Assembly (NCBI GenBank): GCA_028821195.1
Contig: JAPPHB010000136.1
Span: forward strand, 12,772-61,393
DNA length: 48,622 nucleotides
Origin: Gammaproteobacteria bacterium
GTDB taxonomy: Bacteria; Gemmatimonadota; Gemmatimonadetes; Longimicrobiales; Gaopeijiaceae
Direction of reading: 5' to 3'
The position numbers and the translations under genes are program-made. How positions within the stretch are numbered: position 1 is the stretch's first letter; every line of letters starts with the position of its first letter. Shown in pieces: positions 28,074 to 36,762 of the stretch. The notes under the pieces are model-generated. The model did not search any database. It saw only the letters and a list, made by a program, of their open reading frames with translations, and had not been told where the DNA came from.

Positions 28074-28103
28074 TCTCCGGCGTTTCAGCTGAAACGCCGG
28101 AGA
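28074..28103. repeat. 30-base perfect palindrome just upstream of rnpB
   Basis: Every base from 28074 to 28103 pairs with its partner on the other arm; the centre is TTTCAGCTGAAA and the outer arms are GC-rich (TCTCCGGCG and CGCCGGAGA). It ends 2 bases from the mature RNase P RNA 5' end. If transcription starts upstream, as the candidate promoter suggests, the leader RNA would fold into a long hairpin; as DNA it could be a dimeric protein binding site. Confidence 0.75.
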
Positions 28104-28115
28104 CGGGGAGCAGGA

Positions 28116-28144
28116 AAGCTACAGGGGAAGGCGGCCGGAGTAAA
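28116..28144 (-). promoter_or_regulatory. Candidate sigma-70-like promoter for rnpB
   Basis: On the minus strand TTTACT (28139-28144) and TAGCTT (28116-28121) are separated by 17 bases. Both match the consensus only partly. Transcription would start near 28108, putting the perfect palindrome in the 5' leader of the RNase P RNA precursor. Moderate to low confidence because consensus promoters are rare in this lineage. Confidence 0.33.
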
Positions 28145-28296
28145 GCGCACTCTGGCCCGGTATCAGAAGATCGGTACATTGAGGGCCGACCCGGCGGGGA
28201 TCCGGGCTTCCAGCCTGGTCAACCAGCTCTCGGAAAGGTCGGCGAGACCTCGTGCGTCCCGGGAGACTTCCGCGATTGCCGGAGAGGAGCAAACGA

Positions 28297-30084
28297 ATGG
28301 CGCGGCTGCCACTGCTGTTGCACACGGCTCTCGGCCTGGCGCTCACGGCCTGCATCGGTTGTGGGGATCCCTCGTCGGCGGGAGAAGCCGCCTTCCCGGA
28401 GTCGTGGCGGTACCGGGACACACCGGCCCCCGCCACCGCAACCAACGGGATGGTCGTCACGACCGACGAACTCGCCAGCCAGGTCGGTGTCGACGTCCTT
28501 CGGTCCGGCGGGAACGCGATGGATGCCGCCGTCGCGGTGATGTTCGCGTTGGCCGTCGTCAACCCGGAAGCAGGGAACCTCGGAGGTGACGGGTTTCTGG
28601 TGCTTCGGACGGCGGACGGCGAGACGGCGGCTCTCGACTTCCGCGCCCGCGCCCCCTTCGCCTCGACGCGGGACATGTACCTGGACGACGACGGCGAAGT
28701 CACGGAGGCTGTCGTCGTCGGCCACCTCTCCGTCGGCGTGCCGGGAACCGTCGACGGAATGTGGGAAGTCCATCGGCGCTTCGGCCGCATGGAATGGGCC
28801 GCGCTCCTTGACCCCGCGATCGAGCTTGCCGGAGGCTTCCCCGTTCGGCCCCGCTTCCTGAACTCGCTGGGCGACGCGATGGTCGCGGCCCTTCAGGCCT
28901 TTCCGGCCTCGGCCGAGCAGTTCCTGCCCCGCGGCGGCCAGCCGCCCGCCGTCGGGGACACGCTTCGCCAGCCGGACTTGGCCCGGACTCTGAGGCGCCT
29001 CCGCGATCTCGGCCGCGACGACTTCTACGTAGGGGAAACGGCCGACCTCATCATCGCCGAGATGGCACGTGGCGGCGGCATCCTCACCCGCCGGGACCTC
29101 GCCGAATACCAGGCGGTCTGGCGCGAGCCGGTCGCGTTCGAATACCGGGGCCACACGGTCGTCTCGATGCCGCCCCCGTCGTCCGGGGGCGTCACGATGG
29201 CCCAGACCGCCGGGATCCTGGAGCGTTACGACCTTGCCTCCCTCGGCTGGCAGTCCGCGCAGACGATCCATCTGCACGCCGAGGCCTGGCGGCGAGGCTA
29301 TGCCGACCGCAACCACTACCTGGCGGATCCGGACTTCGTGGAAATGCCGCTGGAGAGCCTGACCTCGGCGGCGTACGCGAGCGCGCGGGGAGCGACCATT
29401 TCCCTGGATGCCGCCACTCCGTCCTCCGAGGTCGGGCCCGGACTGGAGGGTGCGCCACGGGAGGCCGGGGCATCCCCCGTCGTCACGGTCCCCGAAGAGG
29501 GTGAAAACACCACCCACTACTCCATCGTCGATGCCGATGGCAACGCCGTGTCGGTTACCACGACGGTGAACTCCTGGTACGGAAGCAAGGTCACCGTCAC
29601 AGGGGCGGGCTTCATTCTGAACAACGACATGGACGACCTCGCCGCCCGGCCCGGCTTCGCCAACCAGTTCGGGCTCGTGCAGGGCGAAAACAACGCCATC
29701 GAGCCGGGGAAGCGGATGCTTTCTTCCATGTCGCCGACCATCGTCCTGGGACCGGACGGAGAGCTCGCCATGGTAACCGGCACACCGGGTGGCGCGACCA
29801 TCATCACCACGGTGTTCCAGACGATCTCCAACGTCGTGGACTTCGGCATGGATGTCGTCGAGGCCGTTCTGGCGCCGCGGGTCCATCACCAGCATCTGCC
29901 GGACCAGATCTTCTACGAGGCGGGAGCGCTCTCGCCGGAGACCGTCTCGCGGCTGGAGGCGCTCGGTCACGTGGTAGTCGAGCGGGGAGGGCTCTCCGGC
30001 GATGTCCAGATGATCGTCGTCGTGGACGGCCTGCTCACCGCGTGGTCCGATCCCCGGCGCGGGGGCAGGGCACTGGGGTACTGA
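28297..30084 (+). CDS. ggt: Gamma-glutamyltransferase lipoprotein
   Basis: Hydrolyses or transfers gamma-glutamyl groups from glutathione-like compounds in the envelope; 595 residues, normal length. Lipobox-like LTACIGCGD gives an anchored precursor. Family marks: GGNAMDAAVAVMFALAVVNPEAGNLGGDGF, PGTVDGMWEVHRRFGR, PPPSSGGVTMAQ, and the autoprocessing/catalytic Thr405 in ENTTHYSIVD, with SMSPTIVL and GTPGGATIITTVFQ in the small subunit. The precursor would self-cleave before Thr405. The ATG has a GAGAGGAG Shine-Dalgarno 6 bases upstream. The window also encodes a glutamate-cysteine ligase, so a gamma-glutamyl cycle is possible. Confidence 0.94.
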   Translation: MARLPLLLHTALGLALTACIGCGDPSSAGEAAFPESWRYRDTPAPATATNGMVVTTDELASQVGVDVLRSGGNAMDAAVAVMFALAVVNPEAGNLGGDGFLVLRTADGETAALDFRARAPFASTRDMYLDDDGEVTEAVVVGHLSVGVPGTVDGMWEVHRRFGRMEWAALLDPAIELAGGFPVRPRFLNSLGDAMVAALQAFPASAEQFLPRGGQPPAVGDTLRQPDLARTLRRLRDLGRDDFYVGETADLIIAEMARGGGILTRRDLAEYQAVWREPVAFEYRGHTVVSMPPPSSGGVTMAQTAGILERYDLASLGWQSAQTIHLHAEAWRRGYADRNHYLADPDFVEMPLESLTSAAYASARGATISLDAATPSSEVGPGLEGAPREAGASPVVTVPEEGENTTHYSIVDADGNAVSVTTTVNSWYGSKVTVTGAGFILNNDMDDLAARPGFANQFGLVQGENNAIEPGKRMLSSMSPTIVLGPDGELAMVTGTPGGATIITTVFQTISNVVDFGMDVVEAVLAPRVHHQHLPDQIFYEAGALSPETVSRLEALGHVVVERGGLSGDVQMIVVVDGLLTAWSDPRRGGRALGY

Positions 30085-30130
30085 ACACGCGGAACAAGCC
30101 TTCTTCACCAACCCAGGGGACACAACGCAG

Positions 30131-30634
30131 ATGATTGGAAACAGAGTTGAGGCGGCGCTCAACGAGCAGATCGTGCAGGAGTTCTACGCCAGCCAGTACT
30201 ACCTTTCCATGAGCGCGCACTTCGAGCGGACGGGATATCCGGGCTTCGCCCACTGGATGCGCATGCAGGCGGACGAGGAGCGGGAGCACGCGCTGCGCAT
30301 CTTCGACTTCGTGAATGACCGCGCCGGCCGGGTCGTTCTCGGCCGCATCGACGCCCCGCCCTCGGAGTTCGGCTCGCCCCTGGAGGTGTTCCAGGCGGCG
30401 CTGGCCCACGAACGCAAGGTGACCGCGCTCATCGGTGAACTATACCGCCTCGCCGTGGAGGAGACGGACTACCCAACCCAGGTGATGCTGCAGTGGTTCG
30501 TCAACGAGCAGGTGCAGGAGGAGAAGGTCGCCTCCGACATCGTCGACCGGCTGCGCCTGGCGGGCGACGACAAGTCGGCGCTGCTCCTGCTCGAGACGGA
30601 ACTCGGCCAGCGGCAGGGCGAGGCCGGAGGCTGA
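30131..30634 (+). CDS. ftnA: Bacterial non-haem ferritin
   Basis: Iron-storage ferritin, 167 residues, forming a 24-mer that oxidises Fe(II) and stores the mineral. The ferroxidase ligands fall at the positions used in E. coli FtnA: Glu17 (QEFYASQYY), Glu50 and His53 (DEEREHA), Glu94 (AHERK), Gln127 and nearby Glu130 (NEQVQEEK). The ATG follows ggt by 46 bases; the stop abuts the convergent DUF1592 stop with no gap. No iron-responsive operator is evident in the short gap. Confidence 0.95.
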   Translation: MIGNRVEAALNEQIVQEFYASQYYLSMSAHFERTGYPGFAHWMRMQADEEREHALRIFDFVNDRAGRVVLGRIDAPPSEFGSPLEVFQAALAHERKVTALIGELYRLAVEETDYPTQVMLQWFVNEQVQEEKVASDIVDRLRLAGDDKSALLLLETELGQRQGEAGG

Positions 30635-33091
30635 TCAGCTTCCGCTCTGCGCGTCCTCTGCCGTGGTGGCGCTCTTCATCTGGAAGGCCTCGCTCTCGAC
30701 CACGCCGCGAATAAAGGCCGACATGCGGTTGCCTTCGACCGCCGCCTTGCGCGCGATCTCGCGGATTTCGGGCTGGTCGTAGTACTCCATCCGCCGCCCC
30801 AGCGCGTACGCCATCAGGTTCGCTGTGAAGTGGCGGATCAGCGGTTCGGGGCGCTCAAGCAGGACGGCGCGCAACTCCTGCGGGGTGGTCACGTCGCTCC
30901 CGTCGTAGAAGGTCCCGCGCGTGTCGAGCGGGATGCCGTGTTCGCGGATGCGCCACTTGCCGGTCACGTCGAAGTTGTCGAGCGCCAGCCCGATCGGGTC
31001 CATGAACTGGTGGCAGGCGTTGCACACGGGGCTGGCCCGGTGCCGCTCCATGCGCTCGCGTGTCGTCAGGATGGTGGTGCCTTCTACCGCTTCGGTCTCT
31101 TCCAGGTCGGGGACGCCCGGCGGAGGGGGCGGTGGCGGCGTGCCAAGAACCACCTCCATCACCCACTTGCCGCGCAACACCGGTGACGTACGGTTGGCCA
31201 CCGAGGTTAGGGTGAGCACGCTCCCGTGCCCGAAGATGCCGGCTCGGCGGTCGTCCGGGTACTCGACGCGCTGGAACTCCTCGCCCACGACCCCCGGGAT
31301 CCCGTAGTGCTTGGCCAGCCGTTCGTTCACGAAGGTGTAGTCGGCCGTGTAGAGTTCCAGGAAGCTGCGGTCCTCGCGCACCAGGTTCATGAAGAGGAGT
31401 TCCGTCTCCCTCGTCATGCCATCGGCCAGCTGCTGGTGGTAGTCGGGGAACATCAGGCGGTCCGGATGCACCAGATCCAGGTCCTGAAGCCGCAGCCACT
31501 GGTTGGCGAAGCGGGTGCCGAGCGCGTCGGAACGCGGGTCGGCGATCATGCGCTCGACCTGGTCCCGCAGGTTGTCCGAGAGCCGGCCGCGCTCGGCCAG
31601 CGACACCAGCTCCTCGTCGGGAGGCGTGCCCCAGAGGAAGTAGGAGAGCCGGCTGGCCAGGGCCAACTCGCTGATGCGATAACTGCCGTCGCGCGCGCTG
31701 CCCGCAACCGGCTCGAAGCGGAAGACGAAGTCGGGGCTCGCCAGGATCGCCTGCAGGGCGAGCCGCACACCGGTCTCGAAACCGCCTGCTACCTCGCCCT
31801 GACGGTAGAACTCCATGAGTTCCGAGACGTCGAGTTCGGTCAGTGAGCGCCGGAATGCGGTCGATCCGAGACGGGTCACGATGTCGCGCGCGCACGCCTC
31901 CGCCTCCTCGGGGGCGGTGGGACGGCAGGTAAAGATGCGGCGGCGCACAGGGTTCTCGGAAACGCCGGTCACCTGGAACGGGCCCGCAATGGTCAGATCC
32001 TTGATGTGCGGGAGGGCGGTGATGCCGTACCCGTCCGCGCCGATGCGGCGATCGGCCAGCGACCAGTCGTGGCGCGACATGAGGTCGGGCACCGGCCCCT
32101 CGAACTGCTTGAGGAAGACCGCCGAGACTTCGTGCGGCCCGGCGGTGACGAAGAAGGACTGGCTCTCCTGGTTCGCTCCGTTGGGGTCGGCGACGTGCAT
32201 GAACTGGTCGACATTGAGCAGCGCCACGCGCTCACCGTCGATGGCAATCTCGATCTGCTCGCCCTGGGTGACGTTGCCGAAGAACTCCCCCGTGGTCGTG
32301 TGGTCGAAGGCCATCTTCACGCTGTACTCGCCATCGGCGGGGAAGTTGTGCAGGGCGGAGATGCCGCCGCGGGTGCCGAAGGGCGCCCCGTCGATGCGTT
32401 CCCACTGGGAGAAGTAGCCGGACTTGGAGTACGTGGTCTCGCTGGGCTGGACTTCGAGGTTGCCGACCGCAAGCCGGCTGATCTCGGCGGCGGCGTTCAG
32501 ATACGCGTCCATGAGCGTCGGGGAGAGCAGCTGGACGTCGGCGATGTTGTCGAAATTGGCGCTCTTGGTGTCGAGGGGCAGGTAGAGGCCGGCGTCGACC
32601 TTGAGCCCCAGCAGACTCTCGACGGAGGCTTCGTATTCGGCGCGGTTGAGGCGCTGGAAGGTGCGGCTGCCTGGGTTGGGATTGCGCGCCGCGGCCTCGT
32701 CCAGGGTGGACTCGAGCGTCTCGACCAGCGCCAGCAGGGAGTCGCCGCCGGGGCGGGGGAAGCCCGGGGGCGGCATCATGCCGGCGCGCAGCTTCATGAT
32801 CATGCGCTCGGCGGTCTGGGCGTTGTCGGTCGCGTTCTCGACCTCGAAGGCCTGCAGGGTGGTGTTGCCGGTCAGGAGGACGTCGTTGTGGCACACGACG
32901 CAATAGGTGCGCACCAGGGTGGTGAGGGTTTCCGGCGCGGCGTGCGGCGCGCCGGTCGGGTTCACCGCGGGCGCGGGCGAGACGGCTGCCGCAGGCTCCG
33001 CGCCCCGGGGTCCGCCAGCCAATGAAATCCCGGAATCGCTGCCCGTCATGGCCACGCCGAGAACCATCATTCCGGTGACAAGTATCCTCAT
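30635..33091 (-). CDS. Secreted DUF1592/DUF1588/DUF1585 haem protein (planctomycete-type cytochrome)
   Basis: An 818-residue exported protein of the DUF1587-DUF1592-DUF1588-DUF1585 family. After a weak signal, an N-terminal haem site CVVCH (Cys64, Cys67, His68) sits in a planctomycete cytochrome C domain; FQRLNRAEYEASVESLLGL is DUF1587; SYFLWGTPPDEEL is DUF1592; TSPVLRGKWVMEVVLGTPPPPPPPGVPDL is DUF1588; a second haem-like CNACH (Cys690, Cys693, His694) precedes DPIGLALDNFD, and the end is DUF1585. The ATG at 33091 has GGGGAGA 5 bases upstream. In many genomes this gene is next to a DUF1552 gene; here the DUF1552 gene is 5.6 kb away with other genes between. Biochemical role unknown. Confidence 0.92.
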   Translation of the reverse strand: MRILVTGMMVLGVAMTGSDSGISLAGGPRGAEPAAAVSPAPAVNPTGAPHAAPETLTTLVRTYCVVCHNDVLLTGNTTLQAFEVENATDNAQTAERMIMKLRAGMMPPPGFPRPGGDSLLALVETLESTLDEAAARNPNPGSRTFQRLNRAEYEASVESLLGLKVDAGLYLPLDTKSANFDNIADVQLLSPTLMDAYLNAAAEISRLAVGNLEVQPSETTYSKSGYFSQWERIDGAPFGTRGGISALHNFPADGEYSVKMAFDHTTTGEFFGNVTQGEQIEIAIDGERVALLNVDQFMHVADPNGANQESQSFFVTAGPHEVSAVFLKQFEGPVPDLMSRHDWSLADRRIGADGYGITALPHIKDLTIAGPFQVTGVSENPVRRRIFTCRPTAPEEAEACARDIVTRLGSTAFRRSLTELDVSELMEFYRQGEVAGGFETGVRLALQAILASPDFVFRFEPVAGSARDGSYRISELALASRLSYFLWGTPPDEELVSLAERGRLSDNLRDQVERMIADPRSDALGTRFANQWLRLQDLDLVHPDRLMFPDYHQQLADGMTRETELLFMNLVREDRSFLELYTADYTFVNERLAKHYGIPGVVGEEFQRVEYPDDRRAGIFGHGSVLTLTSVANRTSPVLRGKWVMEVVLGTPPPPPPPGVPDLEETEAVEGTTILTTRERMERHRASPVCNACHQFMDPIGLALDNFDVTGKWRIREHGIPLDTRGTFYDGSDVTTPQELRAVLLERPEPLIRHFTANLMAYALGRRMEYYDQPEIREIARKAAVEGNRMSAFIRGVVESEAFQMKSATTAEDAQSGS

Positions 33092-33358
33092 CGTGTCTCC
33101 CCTCGATTGACAAAACGCATCGAATCATGCGCGGCGCCGGCGCCAAATCGGACACACCGACACAAGCTTCAATAGCGGGGGAAGAAGCGGGCTTGTCAAG
33201 CGTGATTTGCACCGCTGTCCCCAGGGACGCGCCCGCCCACCTGCGGGGCTGGCCGCCTGCCCGGACGCCGCCGGAATCCGCTTGCGCGGGAGTCGCGCGG
33301 AGCGGCACTATCGACCCTTGGGCGATTGTCTCCCCACCGCTGGTCCCGGAGGTCTCCG

Positions 33359-36300
33359 ATGCGCGTCACGACCACCCTGCCCGTAGGGCGTCGACATCTT
33401 CTTTCGACACGTTTCCCCACCGCCGCGATGGCGGCCGTCGGTCTGCTCGTCTGCTCGCTTGCGGCTTCGGCTCACCCCGCAGCTGCACAGGACGGCTGGG
33501 ACGTGCGCCTGCCCCGCGGACAGACCCGCGAGATCGACTTCACCACCACCGAGGGGACGCGCATGTCGGTGGACCTGGCCCCCGACGGCTCCTGGGTGGT
33601 GTTCGACCTGCTGGGCCACGTCTACCGGGTGCCGGCGGAGGGCGGAACGGCGGAGTCGCTCACCCAGGAAAGCGGGGTGGCCGTCAACTACCACCCGCGC
33701 ATCTCGCCGGACGGGGGGAGCATCGCCTTCATCTCCGACCGCGGGGGTCAGGACAACCTGTGGGTCATGGACGCCGACGGATCGAACGCGCGGGCGGTTT
33801 TTCACGACCTGAACTCGCGCGCGGTCACCCCGGCTTGGACGCCCGACGGCGAGTTCATCGTGGTGCGGCGCGACCCCATCGCGCGCGGGGGAGTGGGCGA
33901 GAACGGCCTGGGCATCTGGATGCACCACCGGGACGGCGGTGCGGGGATGCGGCTGGTGGACGACGGCGGGGCGCACTGGCCGTCGGTGTCGCCCGACGGG
34001 CGCTACGTCTACTACCACGACGTCGAAGGGGGCCGCGACCGCGACGCCCTTGACGGCGCCTACCAGATCCGGCGCGTCGATGTGCAGAGCGGGCGCACCA
34101 TCGACATCACCAGCGGGACCTCGTTCAGCACGGGAGCCGGACGGCGCTCGAGTGGGGGCGCGTTCGCCCCGGAGGCTTCCCCGGACGGGCGCTGGCTCGC
34201 GTTCGCCCGCCACCTGCCGGCCGCCACCGTGTCGTTCAAGGGCCACCGCTTCAGCCCCCGCACCGCGCTCTGGCTGTTCGACCTGGAGACGGGCGCGGAG
34301 CGCAAGCTGGTCGATCCGATCAACATCGCGGTGGAGAGCGGCGACAAGAGCCTGCGCGTTCTGCCCGGGTACTCGTGGTCGGCTGACGGGGGCACGATCG
34401 TGATCTCCGGGGGTGGGGGCATCGGCCTGGTGGACGTCGCGTCCGGCGACGTCCGTCCGGTCCCGTTCGAGGCGCGGGTGCAGCGCACCATCTCGGAGCG
34501 GGCGCGGCTCCAGTTCAGCATCGAGGATGGCCCCTTCGAGGCCGAGTTCCTGCGCTGGCACACGGCTTCCCCCGACGGCTCCACGGTGGCCTTCCAGGCC
34601 ATCGGGCGGGTCTGGGTGGCCGATCTGCCGTCGGGCACGCCGCGCCGGGCTACACCCGGGGACTTCGCGCCCGTGCAGGAGTTCGGGCCGGCCTGGTCGC
34701 CGGACGGGGAGTGGATCGCCTTCACAACGCTGGACGACACCGGGGGCGGCCACCTGTGGAAGGTGCGCGCGGGAGGCGGCACACCCGTCCAGGTGAGCGC
34801 CGACCGCGGGGAATACGTGAACCCGGCGTGGAGCCCCGACGGAGGGGAGATCGTGGTCGCCCGCGGGTCGGGGGCCACCCTGCGCGGACGCACGGTCACG
34901 CACAACCCGTGGTGGGACCTGCAGCGCTTCCCGGCCGACGGAGGGGAGGGGGCGCAGGTGGTGCGCGTGGCGCTCCCCACCGGCAGCGGCCCCGATCGGG
35001 TGCAGCGGACGGCGATCGTAGCCCCCTCGTGGGGTCCGGACGGGCGCATCTTCTACCCCGAGATCACGAACGCGGGGGTGGAGGTCGCCTCGATCGGTCG
35101 GGACGGGGAGGACCGCAGGGTCCACATGATCCTCGAGTCCGCCGAGGAGGTCGCGCCTTCGCCGGACGGCCGCTGGCTGGCCTTCCAGGAGGCCAACGAC
35201 ATCTGGGTGACTCCGCTCGCGCCCGCGGAAGGCGACACCGGGCCGGTGAGTCTCAGCCGCCGCGACAGCTCCCTGCCGATCGCGCGCCTGAGCCGCACCG
35301 GGGGCCTGTTCCCGCGCTGGCGCGATGCTTCCACGGTCGAGTTCGGAAGCGCCGCGCGGTACTACCGCCACGACGTCACCGCCCAGCGCGCCGATACCTT
35401 CGACATCCGCCTGGAGGTGCCGCGGCGCGAGGTGACCGGGCGGGTCGCGTTCACCAACGCGCGGCTGGTGACCCTGGCGGGCGCGGGCCAGGACGAAGTG
35501 CTCGAGCGCGGCACGGTGGTGGTGGACGGACGCCGCATCGTGTGCGTCGGGGAGTGCGATACGGCGGGCGCCGACCGCGTCATCGACGCCTCGGGACGCA
35601 CCATCGTCCCCGGGTTCGTCGACATGCATTCCCACAGCAACCGCGAGCACCGCGGCCATCGGCCCCTGCGCGACTACGAGGCCGGCATCTATCTCGCCTA
35701 CGGCGTCACCACGCGACTCGACAACTCGCTCTGGCACCAGAACACCTTCCCCACCGCCGAACTCATCCGCGCCGGGCGCATGATCGGCCCGCGCAGCTAC
35801 GCCACGGGCGATCCCCTGCCCTACGAGGAACTCAGCGACTACGCGGCGACCGAAGACGCCATCGACCGTCTCCAGTCCTGGGGCGCGGTCTCGCTCAAGC
35901 AGCATTCGCACCCGCGGCGCGACCGGCGCCAGTGGATCGCGGACGTCGCCCGCGCCAGGAACCTCAACCTCACGGCCGAAGGCTACGAACTCGAGTACAA
36001 CCTGGGCCAGGCGATGGACGGCTATACCGGGCAGGAACACCCGATGAGCGTCATCCCGCTCTTCTCGGATGCCGTGCAGTTCTTCGCGCAGGCGGGAACC
36101 GTCTACTCGAACCCCTTCATGTTCGACAGCCCCACCGCGGCGAACATCGAATACTGGTACGCCGAATCGGATGTCTGGATGCACGAGAAGCAGCGCCGCT
36201 GGATGCCCTGGCGCATGACCGCCTTCCTGCGCCGCCGGATGCTCAGACCGGAAACCGACTACAGCTTCCCGATGATCGCGCAGGGGCTGGCCGACATCGT

Positions 36301-36700
36301 GGCGGCGGGCGGAAATGGCGCGCTCGGCGGACACGGCGAGCACCACGGCACCAGCATGCACTGGGAGATCTGGATGGCGGCCGCCGGCCTGGGTCCCCTC
36401 GGAGCGCTGCGCATGGCGTCCTGGGGTGGGGCATACTTCCTGGGCGCCGACCAGGATATCGGCTCACTCGAGGCCGGCAAGCTCGCGGACCTGCTGGTGC
36501 TCCGCTCGAACCCCCTGGACGACATCCGCAACACCATGGACATCGAGTACCTGATGCAGCACGGGGTGCTGTATGAAGCCGACACCCTCGACGAGGTATG
36601 GCCCGAGACGCGCCCCTTCGGCCCCTACTACTGGGTGGACGAAGACGCCCAGACCACCGACGACCTGCCCGTGGACGCGTGGCTCAGACCGGGAGGGTGA
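33359..36700 (+). CDS. Secreted TolB-like propeller fused to an amidohydrolase
   Basis: A 1113-residue exported protein. Signal: AAMAAVGLLVCSLAASAHPAAAQ. Residues about 45-690 hold repeated TolB/WD40-like blades (YHPRISPDGGSIAFISDRGG, WSPDGEWIAFTT, PAWSPDGGEIVVARG). Residues about 700-1090 are a metal-dependent amidohydrolase: GRTIVPGFVDMHSHSNREHRG with His757-Ser-His759, SLKQHSHPRR (probable Lys ligand region), GGHGEHHGTSMH, and GSLEAGKLADLLVL. Such fusions are known in Gemmatimonadota and Bacteroidota and are thought to act on peptides. The ATG at 33359 has GGAGG 6 bases upstream. It lies between DUF1592 and the ankyrin gene, reading opposite to both. Confidence 0.9.
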   Translation: MRVTTTLPVGRRHLLSTRFPTAAMAAVGLLVCSLAASAHPAAAQDGWDVRLPRGQTREIDFTTTEGTRMSVDLAPDGSWVVFDLLGHVYRVPAEGGTAESLTQESGVAVNYHPRISPDGGSIAFISDRGGQDNLWVMDADGSNARAVFHDLNSRAVTPAWTPDGEFIVVRRDPIARGGVGENGLGIWMHHRDGGAGMRLVDDGGAHWPSVSPDGRYVYYHDVEGGRDRDALDGAYQIRRVDVQSGRTIDITSGTSFSTGAGRRSSGGAFAPEASPDGRWLAFARHLPAATVSFKGHRFSPRTALWLFDLETGAERKLVDPINIAVESGDKSLRVLPGYSWSADGGTIVISGGGGIGLVDVASGDVRPVPFEARVQRTISERARLQFSIEDGPFEAEFLRWHTASPDGSTVAFQAIGRVWVADLPSGTPRRATPGDFAPVQEFGPAWSPDGEWIAFTTLDDTGGGHLWKVRAGGGTPVQVSADRGEYVNPAWSPDGGEIVVARGSGATLRGRTVTHNPWWDLQRFPADGGEGAQVVRVALPTGSGPDRVQRTAIVAPSWGPDGRIFYPEITNAGVEVASIGRDGEDRRVHMILESAEEVAPSPDGRWLAFQEANDIWVTPLAPAEGDTGPVSLSRRDSSLPIARLSRTGGLFPRWRDASTVEFGSAARYYRHDVTAQRADTFDIRLEVPRREVTGRVAFTNARLVTLAGAGQDEVLERGTVVVDGRRIVCVGECDTAGADRVIDASGRTIVPGFVDMHSHSNREHRGHRPLRDYEAGIYLAYGVTTRLDNSLWHQNTFPTAELIRAGRMIGPRSYATGDPLPYEELSDYAATEDAIDRLQSWGAVSLKQHSHPRRDRRQWIADVARARNLNLTAEGYELEYNLGQAMDGYTGQEHPMSVIPLFSDAVQFFAQAGTVYSNPFMFDSPTAANIEYWYAESDVWMHEKQRRWMPWRMTAFLRRRMLRPETDYSFPMIAQGLADIVAAGGNGALGGHGEHHGTSMHWEIWMAAAGLGPLGALRMASWGGAYFLGADQDIGSLEAGKLADLLVLRSNPLDDIRNTMDIEYLMQHGVLYEADTLDEVWPETRPFGPYYWVDEDAQTTDDLPVDAWLRPGG

Positions 36701-36727
36701 CGGCGCCGAATAGAAGTGGACGGAAGG

Positions 36728-36756
36728 CGGGGCGAGCGGGCGAACCCGCCGCCCCG
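36728..36756. terminator. Terminator-like hairpin in a convergent gap
   Basis: Stem of 12 base pairs (GCGGG/CCCGC and CGGGGCG/CGCCCCG) with one bulged A and a CGAA loop, TTCG on the other strand. It lies in the 62-base gap between the convergent propeller-amidohydrolase and ankyrin genes. No U-run follows on either side, so it may be a GC-rich factor-dependent or bidirectional terminator. Confidence 0.45.
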
Positions 36757-36762
36757 ATCCGG

